From an uncultured Actinomyces sp. (GTDB taxonomy: Bacteria; Actinomycetota; Actinomycetes; Actinomycetales; Actinomycetaceae): a DNA stretch of 64,000 nt. Location: contig CALLSD010000005.1 of NCBI GenBank assembly GCA_938014245.1, positions 26,067 to 90,066 of the forward strand, in the 5' to 3' direction. This document shows, one piece after another, positions 53,551 through 62,373 of this stretch; positions within the stretch are counted from its first letter, which is position 1; every line of letters starts with the position of its first letter. Position numbers and translations under genes: made by a program. The notes below the pieces were generated by a model. The model did not search any database, was not told the origin of the DNA, and was given only the letters and a program-made list of their open reading frames with translations.

Positions 53551-53575
53551 ATTATATGTCATACATCACGTGATG
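53551..53575 (-). promoter_or_regulatory. Promoter and 12-bp palindrome of the transporter operon
   Basis: On the minus strand TATAAT (53551-53556) is a perfect -10 hexamer about 40 bases before the start. Next to it CATCACGTGATG (53564-53575) is a perfect palindrome located in the -10/-35 spacer, a typical repressor position. No good -35 was seen. Confidence 0.55.
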
Positions 53576-53590
53576 ATGACCATTTGATGA

Positions 53591-54118
53591 TTAGTCACCA
53601 TGCGCTGGCGAGCAATACGCAATGCCCGCAGAAGCGGCGAAAGCGCGCGCGGCCTCGTCCGGGAGAAGTGAGGCGCAACCCACGATTTTCGTCCCGCACT
53701 CCGATGCGGCGGCGAGGATTTCTTGCCCATCAGCCAGAGCAGAATTCGCTAAAAGAACCGCCTTGCGTCCCGCGAGTGGGGAACCGGAAAAGCGGCGTTC
53801 CCCCTCTGCGTTGTTGATTGCCGAGGCCGGGCCTTGGGCTGGGAGGAAAAGCGCGGCGTCGAGGTCGAGCCCTCGACCTCCTGCAGCGTGAATCATCGCC
53901 GCTGCAAGAGCCGCATCGCCTTCGGGGGCAATCACCAGGTCATAATCCCCAATGGCAAGGTCATGTTCTTCCAAAAGATCGATGAGGATGTGCCCGCAAA
54001 CGGCCGCCCCCTGGGCGCTCAAAGTGAGTTCGTTGAGACGGCTCAAAGGATTGGGTGACTCAAGAAGGGGAACGGCAAGGGTGCGAAGGGTCAGAAGATG
54101 CGGGTCGTGTGTCGTCAT
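53591..54118 (-). CDS. Phosphoribosyltransferase-like protein
   Basis: 175 residues. The arrangement TLSAQGAAVCGHILIDLLEE, YDLVIAPEGDAALAAAMIHA and GRKAVLLANSALADGQEILA AASECGTKIVGCASLL resembles the type I PRTase fold, with the PRPP loop region altered (ANSALADG instead of DDxxTTG). A catalytic role in nucleotide salvage is therefore uncertain; it may be a degenerate or regulatory PRTase. It is followed by no close partner and lies 10 bases downstream of the HAD-IIA gene, likely in one transcript. Confidence 0.5.
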   Translation of the reverse strand: MTTHDPHLLTLRTLAVPLLESPNPLSRLNELTLSAQGAAVCGHILIDLLEEHDLAIGDYDLVIAPEGDAALAAAMIHAAGGRGLDLDAALFLPAQGPASAINNAEGERRFSGSPLAGRKAVLLANSALADGQEILAAASECGTKIVGCASLLPDEAARAFAASAGIAYCSPAHGD

Positions 54119-54128
54119 ATCAGCACTA

Positions 54129-54947
54129 TCAGTTGGACGAAGGATTGACGTAGCGGATCAAATCGCCGATGCCGTCGTAAATCCGATAGGGGCGGAAGGG
54201 GAAATCAGAAACCTGCTCAGCACTGGTCGAACCAGAAAGAACGAGGAAGGTCCTCATGCCTGCCTCAACGCCCGCGCGGACATCCGTATCCATACGATCG
54301 CCGACCATTGCGGCATTCTCAGAGTGAACACCGATCTTGTTCAGACCCGCACGAATCATCACAGGATTCGGCTTTCCGACGAAGTAGGGGGCCTTGCCGG
54401 TTGCGGCTTGGATCATCGCGGCAACTGATCCCGCTGCCGGAAGAGTGCCCTCATCTGAAGGACCAGAAACATCCGGGTTCGTCGCGATGAACTTCGCACC
54501 GCGCTCGATCAATCGGATTGCAGTCGTCAGAGCGTAGAAGTCATAGACGCGGGTTTCACCGAGGACCACGAATTCAGGATCCTGATCGGTCATGATGTAT
54601 CCGGCTGAGTGGATCGCCGTCGTCAGGCCAGCTTCGCCAATCACGTAGGCGGAAGAATTGGGGGACTGCTGGGATAGGAACGCTGCGGTCGCATTCGCCG
54701 ACGTCCAGATGTGTTCTTCTGGAACATTGAGGCCCGAATTCGCCAAGCGCGCAGATAGGTCGCGGTTTGTGAAGATCGAGTTATTCGTCAGGACCAGGAA
54801 AGGAATGCCATTCTCTTCCAAAGCGGAGATGAAATCCTGGGCTCCGGGAAGGGCGCGGTTTTCCTTAACCAGAACGCCATCCATATCCGAAAGCCAAGCG
54901 CTAATTGGGGGCATATCCGACAGTGCAGTGGAAAGAGAATTCGTCAT
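54129..54947 (-). CDS. HAD-IIA family hydrolase (NagD-like)
   Basis: 272 residues. AWLSDMDGVLVKENRALPGA has the HAD nucleophile D21 and D23, FLVLTNNSIFTNRDLSARLA motif II, the GKPNPVMIRAGLNKIGV segment motif III (Lys) and MVGDRMDTDVRAGVEAGMRT motif IV. The IIA-type cap is inserted between motifs II and III. Members dephosphorylate sugar or nucleoside phosphates, and the substrate is unassigned. Same strand as the PRTase-like gene behind it. Confidence 0.92.
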   Translation of the reverse strand: MTNSLSTALSDMPPISAWLSDMDGVLVKENRALPGAQDFISALEENGIPFLVLTNNSIFTNRDLSARLANSGLNVPEEHIWTSANATAAFLSQQSPNSSAYVIGEAGLTTAIHSAGYIMTDQDPEFVVLGETRVYDFYALTTAIRLIERGAKFIATNPDVSGPSDEGTLPAAGSVAAMIQAATGKAPYFVGKPNPVMIRAGLNKIGVHSENAAMVGDRMDTDVRAGVEAGMRTFLVLSGSTSAEQVSDFPFRPYRIYDGIGDLIRYVNPSSN

Positions 54948-54996
54948 GCCTCTAATCTATCTGTTTGCGAGCTCGTTCGGTAGGAAGAAGGCGACC

Positions 54997-55617
54997 ATGG
55001 AAGAAAACTCTCAGCCAGAAGTTGGCGTTGGGCCCTGGCCGGGAGGACCAGAAAACTGGCCGAGCGGTGATGTCTATGATTCGCAGCTCTTGGCTGAGGG
55101 GGATCGACGCAATGTCGAGGACCGCTACCGCTATTGGAAGATGGAGGCAATCATCGCTGATATCGCCTCTCACGCACTTCCTTTCGAGATAGCCATCGAA
55201 AACCTCGGTCACGACTTCAATATCGGCTCAATCGTTCGCAGCGCGAATGCTCTGGGAGTAAGCCGCGTCCACATCGTCGGTCGGCGTAGGTGGAATCGGC
55301 GCGGGGCTATGGTGACCGACCGCTACTTGGAGGTTATTCACCATCCCGAGGTCGGTGAATTTATTTCCTCACTGCACGAACGAGGAATCACCCCGGTTGG
55401 AATCGACAATGTTCCCGGCTCTATTCCCCTTGAAGGGCATGCTCTTCCCAAACGGGCATGCCTGGTCTTCGGTGAAGAATCAAGCGGTTTGAGCGAAGAA
55501 ATGCGCCGGGAATGCAACGAAATCCTCCACATTACGCAGCGCGGCTCAACGCGTTCAATGAATGTCGGCCACGCCGCAGCAATCGCAATGTGGGCGTGGG
55601 TGATTCAGCACTCCTAG
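54997..55617 (+). CDS. TrmH/SpoU-family RNA methyltransferase
   Basis: 206 residues from ATG 54997 (MEENSQPEVGVGPWPGGPEN). The SPOUT motifs are all present: AIENLGHDFNIGSIVRSANA (motif 1), ACLVFGEESSGLSEEMRREC (motif 2) and GSTRSMNVGHAAAIAMWAWV (motif 3). They build the knotted AdoMet site used for ribose 2'-O-methylation of tRNA or rRNA; the exact target is unknown. The open frame starts far upstream but over the divergent HAD gene. The 3' end overlaps the convergent GDPD gene by 4 bases. Confidence 0.92.
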   Translation: MEENSQPEVGVGPWPGGPENWPSGDVYDSQLLAEGDRRNVEDRYRYWKMEAIIADIASHALPFEIAIENLGHDFNIGSIVRSANALGVSRVHIVGRRRWNRRGAMVTDRYLEVIHHPEVGEFISSLHERGITPVGIDNVPGSIPLEGHALPKRACLVFGEESSGLSEEMRRECNEILHITQRGSTRSMNVGHAAAIAMWAWVIQHS

Positions 55618-56363
55618 GCTCGCGCCAAGGCCTCGGCGGGGAAGTCTTGCACCCGGTCGGTGAAGATCCCCGTAACGCCCCATTGCGCAGCTTTCCGCGA
55701 ATCCTCGAGGGTATTCACGGTCCAGACGTTGACGTCGAAGCCGGCGTCGAGCATCTCGTGGACGTCGGCCTCGGTCAGGTCTTGCCCGCAGGGGTGGATC
55801 GCAGTGCACTCAATCTGCGAGGCCTCGCGCCAGCTTCCTGCGCGCACTTCCGCTGGGGTGCACAGCCAGGCGAGCGAAACTTCGGGCATAGCCTCGCGCA
55901 CCGCGCGAAGCAGGTCGTGATCGAATGAAGAAATAAGGATCTTGTCCTTGTTCACAAAAGAGCGCAGGGCTACTTCGACATTCTCGATGAGAGTATCGCG
56001 GCGTCTGCCTGCCGCTCGAGGCTTGAGCTCGAAATTGAAGCCGGTCTGGGTTGAGTTGGCAAAGGAGACAACATCGGCTAGCTCGGGGATGCGCTCAAAA
56101 CGGTAGGTTGGCGAGAACCATGCGCCCGCGTCGAGCCTGCGCAGCTCACCGTATCCCCATGAATCCCAGGAACCCGAGGAATTTGTCGTGCGGTCGACAG
56201 TGTCATCGTGAATGATGAGCAGCGTCCCATCCGCCATGACACCCACATCGCACTCACACCAGCGGGCCCCAATTTCCGAGGCCTTCGCGAAGGAAGCGAT
56301 CGTGTTTTCGGGCGCGAGCGTGGGTGCCCCGCGGTGGGCGAAAATCTTTGGAAATTCAGTCAT
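55614..56363 (-). CDS. Glycerophosphodiester phosphodiesterase
   Basis: 249 residues from ATG 56363 with AAGGAG at good spacing. FAHRGAPTLAPENTIASFAK (His/Arg/Glu of the active site), EIGARWCECDVGVMADGTLL IIHDDTVDRTTN (metal ligands and second His), GFNFELKPR and the C-terminal VNVWTVNTLEDSRKAAQWGV TGIFTDRVQD are the GDPD barrel signature. It splits glycerophosphodiesters into glycerol-3-phosphate and an alcohol in the cytoplasm. No signal peptide. It lies 23 bases behind the DUF4032 gene. Confidence 0.95.
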   Translation of the reverse strand: MTEFPKIFAHRGAPTLAPENTIASFAKASEIGARWCECDVGVMADGTLLIIHDDTVDRTTNSSGSWDSWGYGELRRLDAGAWFSPTYRFERIPELADVVSFANSTQTGFNFELKPRAAGRRRDTLIENVEVALRSFVNKDKILISSFDHDLLRAVREAMPEVSLAWLCTPAEVRAGSWREASQIECTAIHPCGQDLTEADVHEMLDAGFDVNVWTVNTLEDSRKAAQWGVTGIFTDRVQDFPAEALARA

Positions 56364-56386
56364 TATTTCTCCTTCGCTGCGCAATT

Positions 56387-57805
56387 CTAGAAATAGTCAT
56401 CGACGGGGATCAGCCCGACTCCGGGCACGAATTGCATCTTCGGACGGTCCGTGGGGGTTTCCGTTTCGTCGGCTTTCCCGTGCATTCCGTCGATTCCCGC
56501 GCGCTCTTCTTGGCGGCTGAAACCCTCTTCTTCAGTGAGCGTTTCCATCTCCGAGGCCGCGCCTTCGTCAGGTTGGGTCATCAGCGCCGGGTCGAGCAGC
56601 ATCGCTTCGTCGCGCTTGGTGGGAAGGACGCTCTCCACATAGGACTGGATGGCTTCATCCTGGGGAACGTCGTGCCCAACATCTTGGGCAAGGTACCAGC
56701 GGTGTTCCAGGAATTCGTGGAAGATCTGGGCCGGTTCCAGCTTGGCTGCGAGCTCGGCGGGAACGGCAGTGATGACAGGTTCGAAAACTTCGTTCATCCA
56801 TTCATGAGCAACGATTTCGAGAGGCATTCGGGTCTTTCCCGTCATGGCACGGTAGGTCTCAATATCGTTGAGCATACGTTGGGCCTGATTCTCGCCGACG
56901 TCCATGCCCGTCAATCGCATGAGTTTGCGGTGATGGTGGCCGGCATCAACGACCTTTGGAGTGATGATCAGGTGCGTTCCATCAAGGTCGGAGGACATCT
57001 GGAGTTCACCGACTTCGAAGCCAAGGTCATTCAGGCGGCGGATACGCTGAGCGACTCTCCACTTCTGGTTGGATTCAATAACTTCAGGTCCGGTGAGTTC
57101 GTTCCACAGCTCCAAGTAGCGCGAGCGAATCCGGTCGCCGACCTCGATGGGATCTTCATCGCTGGGGAAGAAAGATCCTGCTTGAAGGTCCATTAATTCG
57201 CCGATGATATTCGTCCGTGCCAGATCAACGTCGTAGAGACGCTGGCCTTCGGTAAGAGAAGGATGGATTTCGCCAGTTTCTGCGTCAACGAGGTATGCGG
57301 AGAAGGATCCGGCGTCGCGACGGAAAAGCGTGTTTGAAAGAGAAACATCGCCCCAATAGAAGCCGAGGAGATGAAGACGAACCAGGAGAACTGCGAGGGC
57401 ATCGATCAAGCGCCCTGCGGTTTCGGGTGTCATGTGTTGGCTAAAAACCGCGCGGTAGGGCAAAGAGAACTGAAGGTGTTCGGTAACCAGCACAGCCGCA
57501 AGTTCTTCGCCAAAGGCGTCGCGTCGCCCGGTGATGACTGCAGTGGGCAGGACGGAAGGTGCACCTAGACGCGACAGATCTCGAAGGAGTTCATATTCGC
57601 GGTATGCGACGCTTTCGCCGATTTCCTTGACCGCGATGACCCTGTCGGAAAGGTTGACGAAACGGACGACGTGGCGAGAGATGCCGCGAGGAAGAGCAGC
57701 AAGGATCTCCGTCGGCCAGTCTTCAAGGGGGATATCCCAAGGTAAGTCCAACAGTGCGGGGTCAACCGTCGCTGCTGTGATCTCAAGCGTTGAGGGAATG
57801 GGCAT
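56387..57805 (-). CDS. DUF4032 protein (kinase-like N-terminal fold)
   Basis: 472 residues from ATG 57805. The first half has kinase-fold features: VIAVKEIGESVAYREYELLR (possible Lys and Glu of the N-lobe) and LVRLHLLGFYWGDVSLSNTL FRRDAGSFSAYLVDAETGEI (catalytic-loop and metal-site like, with D in GDVS and D in VDAE). The second half holds the DUF4032 domain proper (LEIVAHEWMNEVFEPVITAV, QIFHEFLEHRWYLAQDVGHD). The acidic, Thr-rich C-terminus is variable. Widespread in actinobacteria, with unknown substrate; kinase activity is inferred only. Confidence 0.85.
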   Translation of the reverse strand: MPIPSTLEITAATVDPALLDLPWDIPLEDWPTEILAALPRGISRHVVRFVNLSDRVIAVKEIGESVAYREYELLRDLSRLGAPSVLPTAVITGRRDAFGEELAAVLVTEHLQFSLPYRAVFSQHMTPETAGRLIDALAVLLVRLHLLGFYWGDVSLSNTLFRRDAGSFSAYLVDAETGEIHPSLTEGQRLYDVDLARTNIIGELMDLQAGSFFPSDEDPIEVGDRIRSRYLELWNELTGPEVIESNQKWRVAQRIRRLNDLGFEVGELQMSSDLDGTHLIITPKVVDAGHHHRKLMRLTGMDVGENQAQRMLNDIETYRAMTGKTRMPLEIVAHEWMNEVFEPVITAVPAELAAKLEPAQIFHEFLEHRWYLAQDVGHDVPQDEAIQSYVESVLPTKRDEAMLLDPALMTQPDEGAASEMETLTEEEGFSRQEERAGIDGMHGKADETETPTDRPKMQFVPGVGLIPVDDYF

Positions 57806-57837
57806 AGCTCTATTCTCGCATTCATTGAGCAAAGTGG

Positions 57838-57875
57838 CACGGGGCCCGCAACCGTGTGTGGTTGCGGGCCCCGTG
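57838..57875. terminator. Bidirectional hairpin downstream of ugpC
   Basis: Perfect 16-bp arms CACGGGGCCCGCAACC and GGTTGCGGGCCCCGTG around GTGTGT. It lies between ugpC and the DUF4032 gene, both on the minus strand, so it mainly ends the ugpC transcript. Confidence 0.75.
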
Positions 57876-57910
57876 GTTTAGCCCTTAGTAGCGTCTAGAC
57901 GCCGAGTAGG

Positions 57911-59041
57911 TCACTCGGGCAGGCGCTCGCCGGTGGACGCAGAGAAGTTGTGCTGCTGTCCTTCCTTGATGCGGGTGTGGATCACGCCGCCAGGCTTGGG
58001 AGCGGTGCGCGGAGGAACGCGGACGATGAGCTGTTCGCCCTTGCCTTCGCTGCCGGAACCCAGACCGTGGCCGGAATCTGCACCTGCCAGGTGGCCGTAG
58101 ATGTAGGCATCCGAACCCAGTTCCTCAACGAACTCAACTTCGATCGGAATGGTGTTTTCGGTTTCTGCAGAAACGACCTCGAGGCCCTCGGGACGGAAGC
58201 CGATCGTGATCTTGCCTTCGTCTTCGGGAACCATGGCATCCAGCGTTGCCTGCGAGAGCGGAACCTCTGCGGTGCCGAGCTTTGCGACATTGCCTTCAAC
58301 CTTGAACTTGCCGAGGTTCATGGCGGGGGAACCGATGAAGCCTGCGACGAATTCGTTGGCGGGGCGTTCGTACATTTCCTGCGGAGTGCCGACCTGCTGG
58401 AGGAGACCGCCGGCGAGAACCGCGATGCGGTCGCCCATCGTCAGAGCCTCGGTCTGGTCGTGGGTCACGTAGACCGTGGTGACGCCGAGTTCGCGCTGCA
58501 GCGAGGCGATCTGGGTACGGGTCTGGACACGGAGCTTGGCGTCCAAGTTGGACAGAGGCTCATCCATGAGGAAGACCTGAGGCTTACGAACGATTGCGCG
58601 GCCCATAGCAACACGCTGACGCTGGCCACCGGAGAGAGCCTTGGGCTTGCGGTCCAAGTAGGGCTCCAGGTCAAGGATGCGTGCGGCTTCTTCAACACGC
58701 TTGTTAATTTCATCCTTGGGAGTGCCTGCGATCTTGAGTGCGAAGCCCATGTTCTCGCGCACAGTCATATGCGGGTAGAGGGCGTAGTTCTGGAAGACCA
58801 TTGCGATGTCGCGGTTCTTCGGCTGTACGTCGGTGACGTCCTTATCGCCAATGAAGATGCGGCCAGAGTTCACATCCTCAAGACCTGCGAGCATGCGCAG
58901 CGAGGTGGACTTGCCACAACCGGAGGGACCGACGAGAACCAGGAATTCACCATCCTGAATCTCAAGATCGAGCTGGTCGACAGCGGGCTTATCTGACCCG
59001 GGGTAGATTCGGGTTGCCTTATCGAAAGTTACAGTTGCCAT
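57911..59041 (-). CDS. ugpC: ABC transporter ATP-binding protein (UgpC/MsmK type)
   Basis: 376 residues. Walker A GPSGCGKST at 38-46, Q-loop VFQNYALYPHMTVRENMGFA, signature LSGGQRQRVAMGRAIVRKPQ, Walker B VFLMDEPLSNLDAKLRVQTR and H-loop VYVTHDQTEALTMGD. The C-terminal 130 residues form the TOBE/OB domain (FVAGFIGSPAMNLGKFKVEG, KITIGFRPEGLEVVSAE) typical of ATPases that serve several sugar or glycerol-phosphate importers. No permease or binding-protein genes are adjacent, fitting a shared ATPase. The cytoplasmic side of the membrane is its site of action. Confidence 0.95.
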   Translation of the reverse strand: MATVTFDKATRIYPGSDKPAVDQLDLEIQDGEFLVLVGPSGCGKSTSLRMLAGLEDVNSGRIFIGDKDVTDVQPKNRDIAMVFQNYALYPHMTVRENMGFALKIAGTPKDEINKRVEEAARILDLEPYLDRKPKALSGGQRQRVAMGRAIVRKPQVFLMDEPLSNLDAKLRVQTRTQIASLQRELGVTTVYVTHDQTEALTMGDRIAVLAGGLLQQVGTPQEMYERPANEFVAGFIGSPAMNLGKFKVEGNVAKLGTAEVPLSQATLDAMVPEDEGKITIGFRPEGLEVVSAETENTIPIEVEFVEELGSDAYIYGHLAGADSGHGLGSGSEGKGEQLIVRVPPRTAPKPGGVIHTRIKEGQQHNFSASTGERLPE

Positions 59042-59249
59042 ATTGAACCTCCACCGGCGGTACGTGCCGGACGATCCTTAGTAGAGACCAGACGACAGCG
59101 TCTTCACTATCGCCGCACGTCCTTCACCACCTGTGTGAAGTGCGCACTCGTTCACGATAGCACCAGGATTTGCGAAAAATCCAGCTCAATTTAAAACGAA
59201 GTGCGCAGAAGAGATTCGAAATGAGCTGGGCATTCGATACCCTTGGGGG
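59042..59249. promoter_or_regulatory. Divergent region between ugpC and the Ser/Thr kinase
   Basis: 208 bases. GAAGTGCGCA occurs twice as a direct repeat (near 59136 and 59199), the second followed by GAAGAG. Promoters for both genes must lie here; no firm assignment can be made. Confidence 0.35.
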
Positions 59250-61100
59250 GTGCGTGAGCAAGAGATCATCGGTGGGTACCGCCTCCTCAAACGCCTTGGT
59301 GCGGGGGGCGCTGCTACCGTGTGGCTTGCCTGCGACGAGGCCGGGGAGCGTGTAGCCCTCAAGATCCTTCACCCCGCGCTCGCCGCTGATGATGACTACC
59401 GTGAGCGTCTCCTTCGAGAAGCTCGAACGGTGAATTCCATTCGCGGTGGGGGAGTATCCCACATCCTGGACATCGAGATCGATGCAACTCAACCCTTCGT
59501 CGTCAGCGAGTACATTCCAGGCCCCACGCTTTCCGAATTACTCTCCCGCGGTGCGATCAATGTTGGAGGGGTTGCGGCCATCGGCGGGGCGCTTGCCCAA
59601 ACCCTTCAAGATGTTCATGCTCGTCGGATTGTCCACCGCGATGTGAAGGCCTCGAATGTCATTTGTTCCCCGCAAGGGCCGGTGCTCATCGATTTCGGTA
59701 TCGCCATGGGACAGGACGAGGCGCGCCTGACTCAAACCGGTCTGGTTTCGGGAACCGCGGGATATACCGCACCCGAATTGCTCAAGGGGGCCTCGGCCTC
59801 GGCAACGACAGATTGGTGGGCGTGGACGGCTACCTTGCTTGCGGCACTTACTGGGCGCCCGCCCTATGGAAGTGGCGTGACCGCTGCGATCTTGGATCGG
59901 GTGCTCAAGGGGGATCCCGACACCGCCGGCCTCGACTCGTCTGTCGCTCAACTCATGCGCCAAGGACTTCACCCGGATCCTCAGCTTCGCCCAAACCCTG
60001 ACTACATCATCCGCCATCTTGCGCACTGGGGCGGGTTCCCCCTTGAAAAGATTGCGATCTATGGGGGAAGTCAGGCGTGGGAAAACCTCAATTGGGCACG
60101 GCTTTTGGCTCCTGTTCGTCAAGGGGATACCCCCAGTGTCTCAGTGGTCGCAGATGACTCTGCTAACGAGGAAACTCAGGTCTTTGATGATGATGCTTTA
60201 CAGACCGCGGTCATTGAAGAGTTCGATCCGGATCGCACTGCGGCATTAGCGAATGACTTCTCATCTCCGGATGAAACTCAGGTGTATCCGCAGTTCATGG
60301 GTGGCGCGCAGCCAAGTATCGACGAAACCTCGCTTTTTAACTACCCGCATCCCATGGCCTCGTCAACGGGGACAAGCTATCTACCTGCTCAAGATGGCTA
60401 TCGACAGGCGTCGATCCCACCCAGTATCGAATTTGCGACTCAAGCACCCCCATATATTCCTCAGCAGGTGAAGACGGCGAATATTTTAGGGTTGATCATT
60501 CTTTCTGCTCTGGCGCTGATCCCTATATATAGGGGGTTGATCGGGTTGATCAGCGTGGGCGTGATTATCGCGCTCTTCGCAGTGCTTGGGAGCGCCTATA
60601 AATGGCGTGAAAATCGGAGGATCCTCAATCAAGAGGCGCGCTCCAGTGATACCTGGGCTGCACTCGGTGTTGCTCCTTTTACCGGGCTGGGTGGGATTCT
60701 CTCTACTGCGGTTGGTCTTGCCCCCGGGGCCGCTTTGGCGTGGGGGCAGTGGATTCTCTTTTCCCGAGGCCTCTACGAGCCTCTCGGTTTGTCTCCCGAT
60801 TTTGGATTCTTCTCGACCCCCTTCGGTGATCCCGGAACATGGTGGTTCCCGCTTGTATTGACCGGCCATGCGCCGATCACGTTTGATGCGTGGCTTGCGG
60901 GGAGTCCCTCGTGGGTCGTCTTGACTTGGGTTCTGACCACTCTTGCCTTGTGGGGAATGTGGGTGATGCCAACGGGATCCGCTTTGCGTGATGGAGTGAG
61001 CGTGTGCGTGTCGACTTGTGTTCCCAAGACATGGATGCGAGTACTTCTTGGTCTGCTCATTTCTGGTGGCGTTGCAGCTGTTCTAGCTCTGAATTTCTAA
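59250..61100 (+). CDS. Membrane-bound Ser/Thr protein kinase (Hanks type)
   Basis: 616 residues from GTG 59250. Kinase domain 1-265: Gly loop LGAGGAATVWLA, K38 in VALKILH, catalytic HRDVKASN (D131), LIDFGIAM (D148 of DFG) and GTAGYTAPELLKGASASATT. A linker rich in Asp and Thr (ANEETQVFDDDALQTAVIEE), possibly phospho-acceptor with repeated TQVF/TQVY motifs, leads to a C-terminal membrane part with about five helices (ILGLIILSALALIPIYRGLI, FTGLGGILSTAVGLAPGAAL, VWVLTWVLTTLALWG-like). No PASTA repeats, so it is not the PknB-type lipid II sensor. TQVF-type sites are bound by FHA proteins in other actinobacteria. Divergent from ugpC. Confidence 0.92.
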   Translation: MREQEIIGGYRLLKRLGAGGAATVWLACDEAGERVALKILHPALAADDDYRERLLREARTVNSIRGGGVSHILDIEIDATQPFVVSEYIPGPTLSELLSRGAINVGGVAAIGGALAQTLQDVHARRIVHRDVKASNVICSPQGPVLIDFGIAMGQDEARLTQTGLVSGTAGYTAPELLKGASASATTDWWAWTATLLAALTGRPPYGSGVTAAILDRVLKGDPDTAGLDSSVAQLMRQGLHPDPQLRPNPDYIIRHLAHWGGFPLEKIAIYGGSQAWENLNWARLLAPVRQGDTPSVSVVADDSANEETQVFDDDALQTAVIEEFDPDRTAALANDFSSPDETQVYPQFMGGAQPSIDETSLFNYPHPMASSTGTSYLPAQDGYRQASIPPSIEFATQAPPYIPQQVKTANILGLIILSALALIPIYRGLIGLISVGVIIALFAVLGSAYKWRENRRILNQEARSSDTWAALGVAPFTGLGGILSTAVGLAPGAALAWGQWILFSRGLYEPLGLSPDFGFFSTPFGDPGTWWFPLVLTGHAPITFDAWLAGSPSWVVLTWVLTTLALWGMWVMPTGSALRDGVSVCVSTCVPKTWMRVLLGLLISGGVAAVLALNF

Positions 61101-61211
61101 GGTTCACTCGTTGCGCCCGGAATGAAATATGGCGCAGCTGCGTTGGTATCGGTGCGTAAACGGGCATTGCTCGCTAGTCTTGAATGCAGTTCAACAGAAA
61201 GGCCCGCAATA

Positions 61212-62063
61212 ATGGCAAAGTCTTCCCGCTCGCAGGATGTGCGCGCAAAGGCGCAGCAGCTGCGTGAAGAACAGGCGCGTGCAGATCGCCGGACTCGCAA
61301 CATCATCATTTCTTTGGTTGCGCTGATTGTGGTTGTCATCATCGTGGCAATTGCTGCGGTGATCGTCCAGTCCAACCGCAAGAAGGCAGAAATCGCCGAG
61401 GCCGGATCGGCTGCGCTCGGTGCGTATTCAAATGGTGAACCCGTTGTTGTTTCCCACCTTGGTATTGGGAAGGTCGACGAATCCATTCCGACGCTGACTG
61501 AGTATTTCGACTACTCCTGCCATGTGTGTGCCGCATACGATGTGGCTTTTGGTGAGCAGGTTAGCCAGGACGTTCTTGCTGGTAAGTACAACATCAAGTA
61601 CCAGCCAGTGAATACGGTGAAGGCCGCCTATCAGTATGCCTCGACCAGTGCGGCTCTGGTCGCTGCGCAAAAGGTCGATGCGCAAACATGGATGAAGTTC
61701 CACAACGCCTTGCTGTCTTACTTCAATGATCAGTACAACTCCGGCAAGGGAACCGTTGTTCAGGACCTGTCTGCTTCTGCTACAAAGGTTAAAGAAATCG
61801 CTGCGCAGGCGGGAATTCCGCAGGATGTTATTGACACCTTCCCCGAAAACGGTGTGAATGATTATCTGACCAAGTCGACCAACACGTGGGCTGAGGCGAA
61901 GATTGACGGTCGCGAAAATGGATCTTTGGGAACTCCTGAGTTCGTTGTGAATGATAAAGCCGTCGTTGATTTCAAGGGCGTCAAGGCAACCAGTGTCAAG
62001 GATTTCTATCCCGTGATTACTGCTCAGCTTGAAGCTGCCGGTCCGGCATCTGCATCGAAGTGA
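61212..62063 (+). CDS. DsbA-like thiol:disulfide oxidoreductase, membrane anchored
   Basis: 283 residues from ATG 61212. A cytoplasmic basic stretch (SQDVRAKAQQLREEQARADR) is followed by one membrane segment (IIISLVALIVVVIIVAIAAV). The extracellular thioredoxin-like domain has the active-site C103-H-V-C106 in FDYSCHVCAAYDVAFGEQ, a helical insertion, and the cis-Pro loop in NGSLGTPEFVVNDKAVVDFK. CxxC proteins of this shape form disulfides in exported proteins, which suits a cell making large pilin-like and wall-anchored proteins. The frame is open from 61122, but the AGAAAGG before 61212 and the conserved MAKSS start argue for the shorter form. Confidence 0.9.
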   Translation: MAKSSRSQDVRAKAQQLREEQARADRRTRNIIISLVALIVVVIIVAIAAVIVQSNRKKAEIAEAGSAALGAYSNGEPVVVSHLGIGKVDESIPTLTEYFDYSCHVCAAYDVAFGEQVSQDVLAGKYNIKYQPVNTVKAAYQYASTSAALVAAQKVDAQTWMKFHNALLSYFNDQYNSGKGTVVQDLSASATKVKEIAAQAGIPQDVIDTFPENGVNDYLTKSTNTWAEAKIDGRENGSLGTPEFVVNDKAVVDFKGVKATSVKDFYPVITAQLEAAGPASASK

Positions 62064-62097
62064 CGCTGCTGATCGCTCTCATGTGATCGTGCTTTTT

Positions 62098-62136
62098 CAG
62101 GGGCGCGTGCGTGACATGGTCGCGCATGCGCCCCTG
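62098..62136 (+). terminator. Terminator of the DsbA-like gene
   Basis: CAGGGGCGCGTGCG pairs imperfectly with CGCATGCGCCCCTG, followed by TTGTATTTT. It starts 35 bases after the stop. Confidence 0.65.
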
Positions 62137-62267
62137 TTGTATTTTCTGAGATGTCCCCTGAGATGTCTGCTGTGTCCGGTGATGGGGAGATCGTGAAGTG
62201 GCATGTGAGCCATATTGCGGTTTTAAATTCGTCTTTGCGGCCTGAGTCATGGCACACTATGTGGGTT

Positions 62268-62340
62268 GCCACCTTAGCTCAGTTGGTAGAGCACCCGCCT
62301 TGTAAGCGGACGGTCGTCGGTTCGAGTCCGACAGGTGGCT
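62268..62340 (+). tRNA. tRNA-Thr (anticodon TGT)
   Basis: 73 bases. GCCACCT (62268-62274) pairs with AGGTGGC (62333-62339), discriminator T. Anticodon arm CCGC-CTTGTAA-GCGG puts TGT at 62301-62303. T arm has GTCGGTTCGAGTCCGAC. CCA is encoded at 62341-62343. Confidence 0.96.
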
Positions 62341-62373
62341 CCACTATTCAGTCCAAACGGATACGCCCGTTTT

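Noticed and set aside
57950..58996. 348-residue open frame antisense to ugpC
   Set aside because: The minus strand encodes a certain ABC ATPase; the plus-strand peptide has no recognisable motif.
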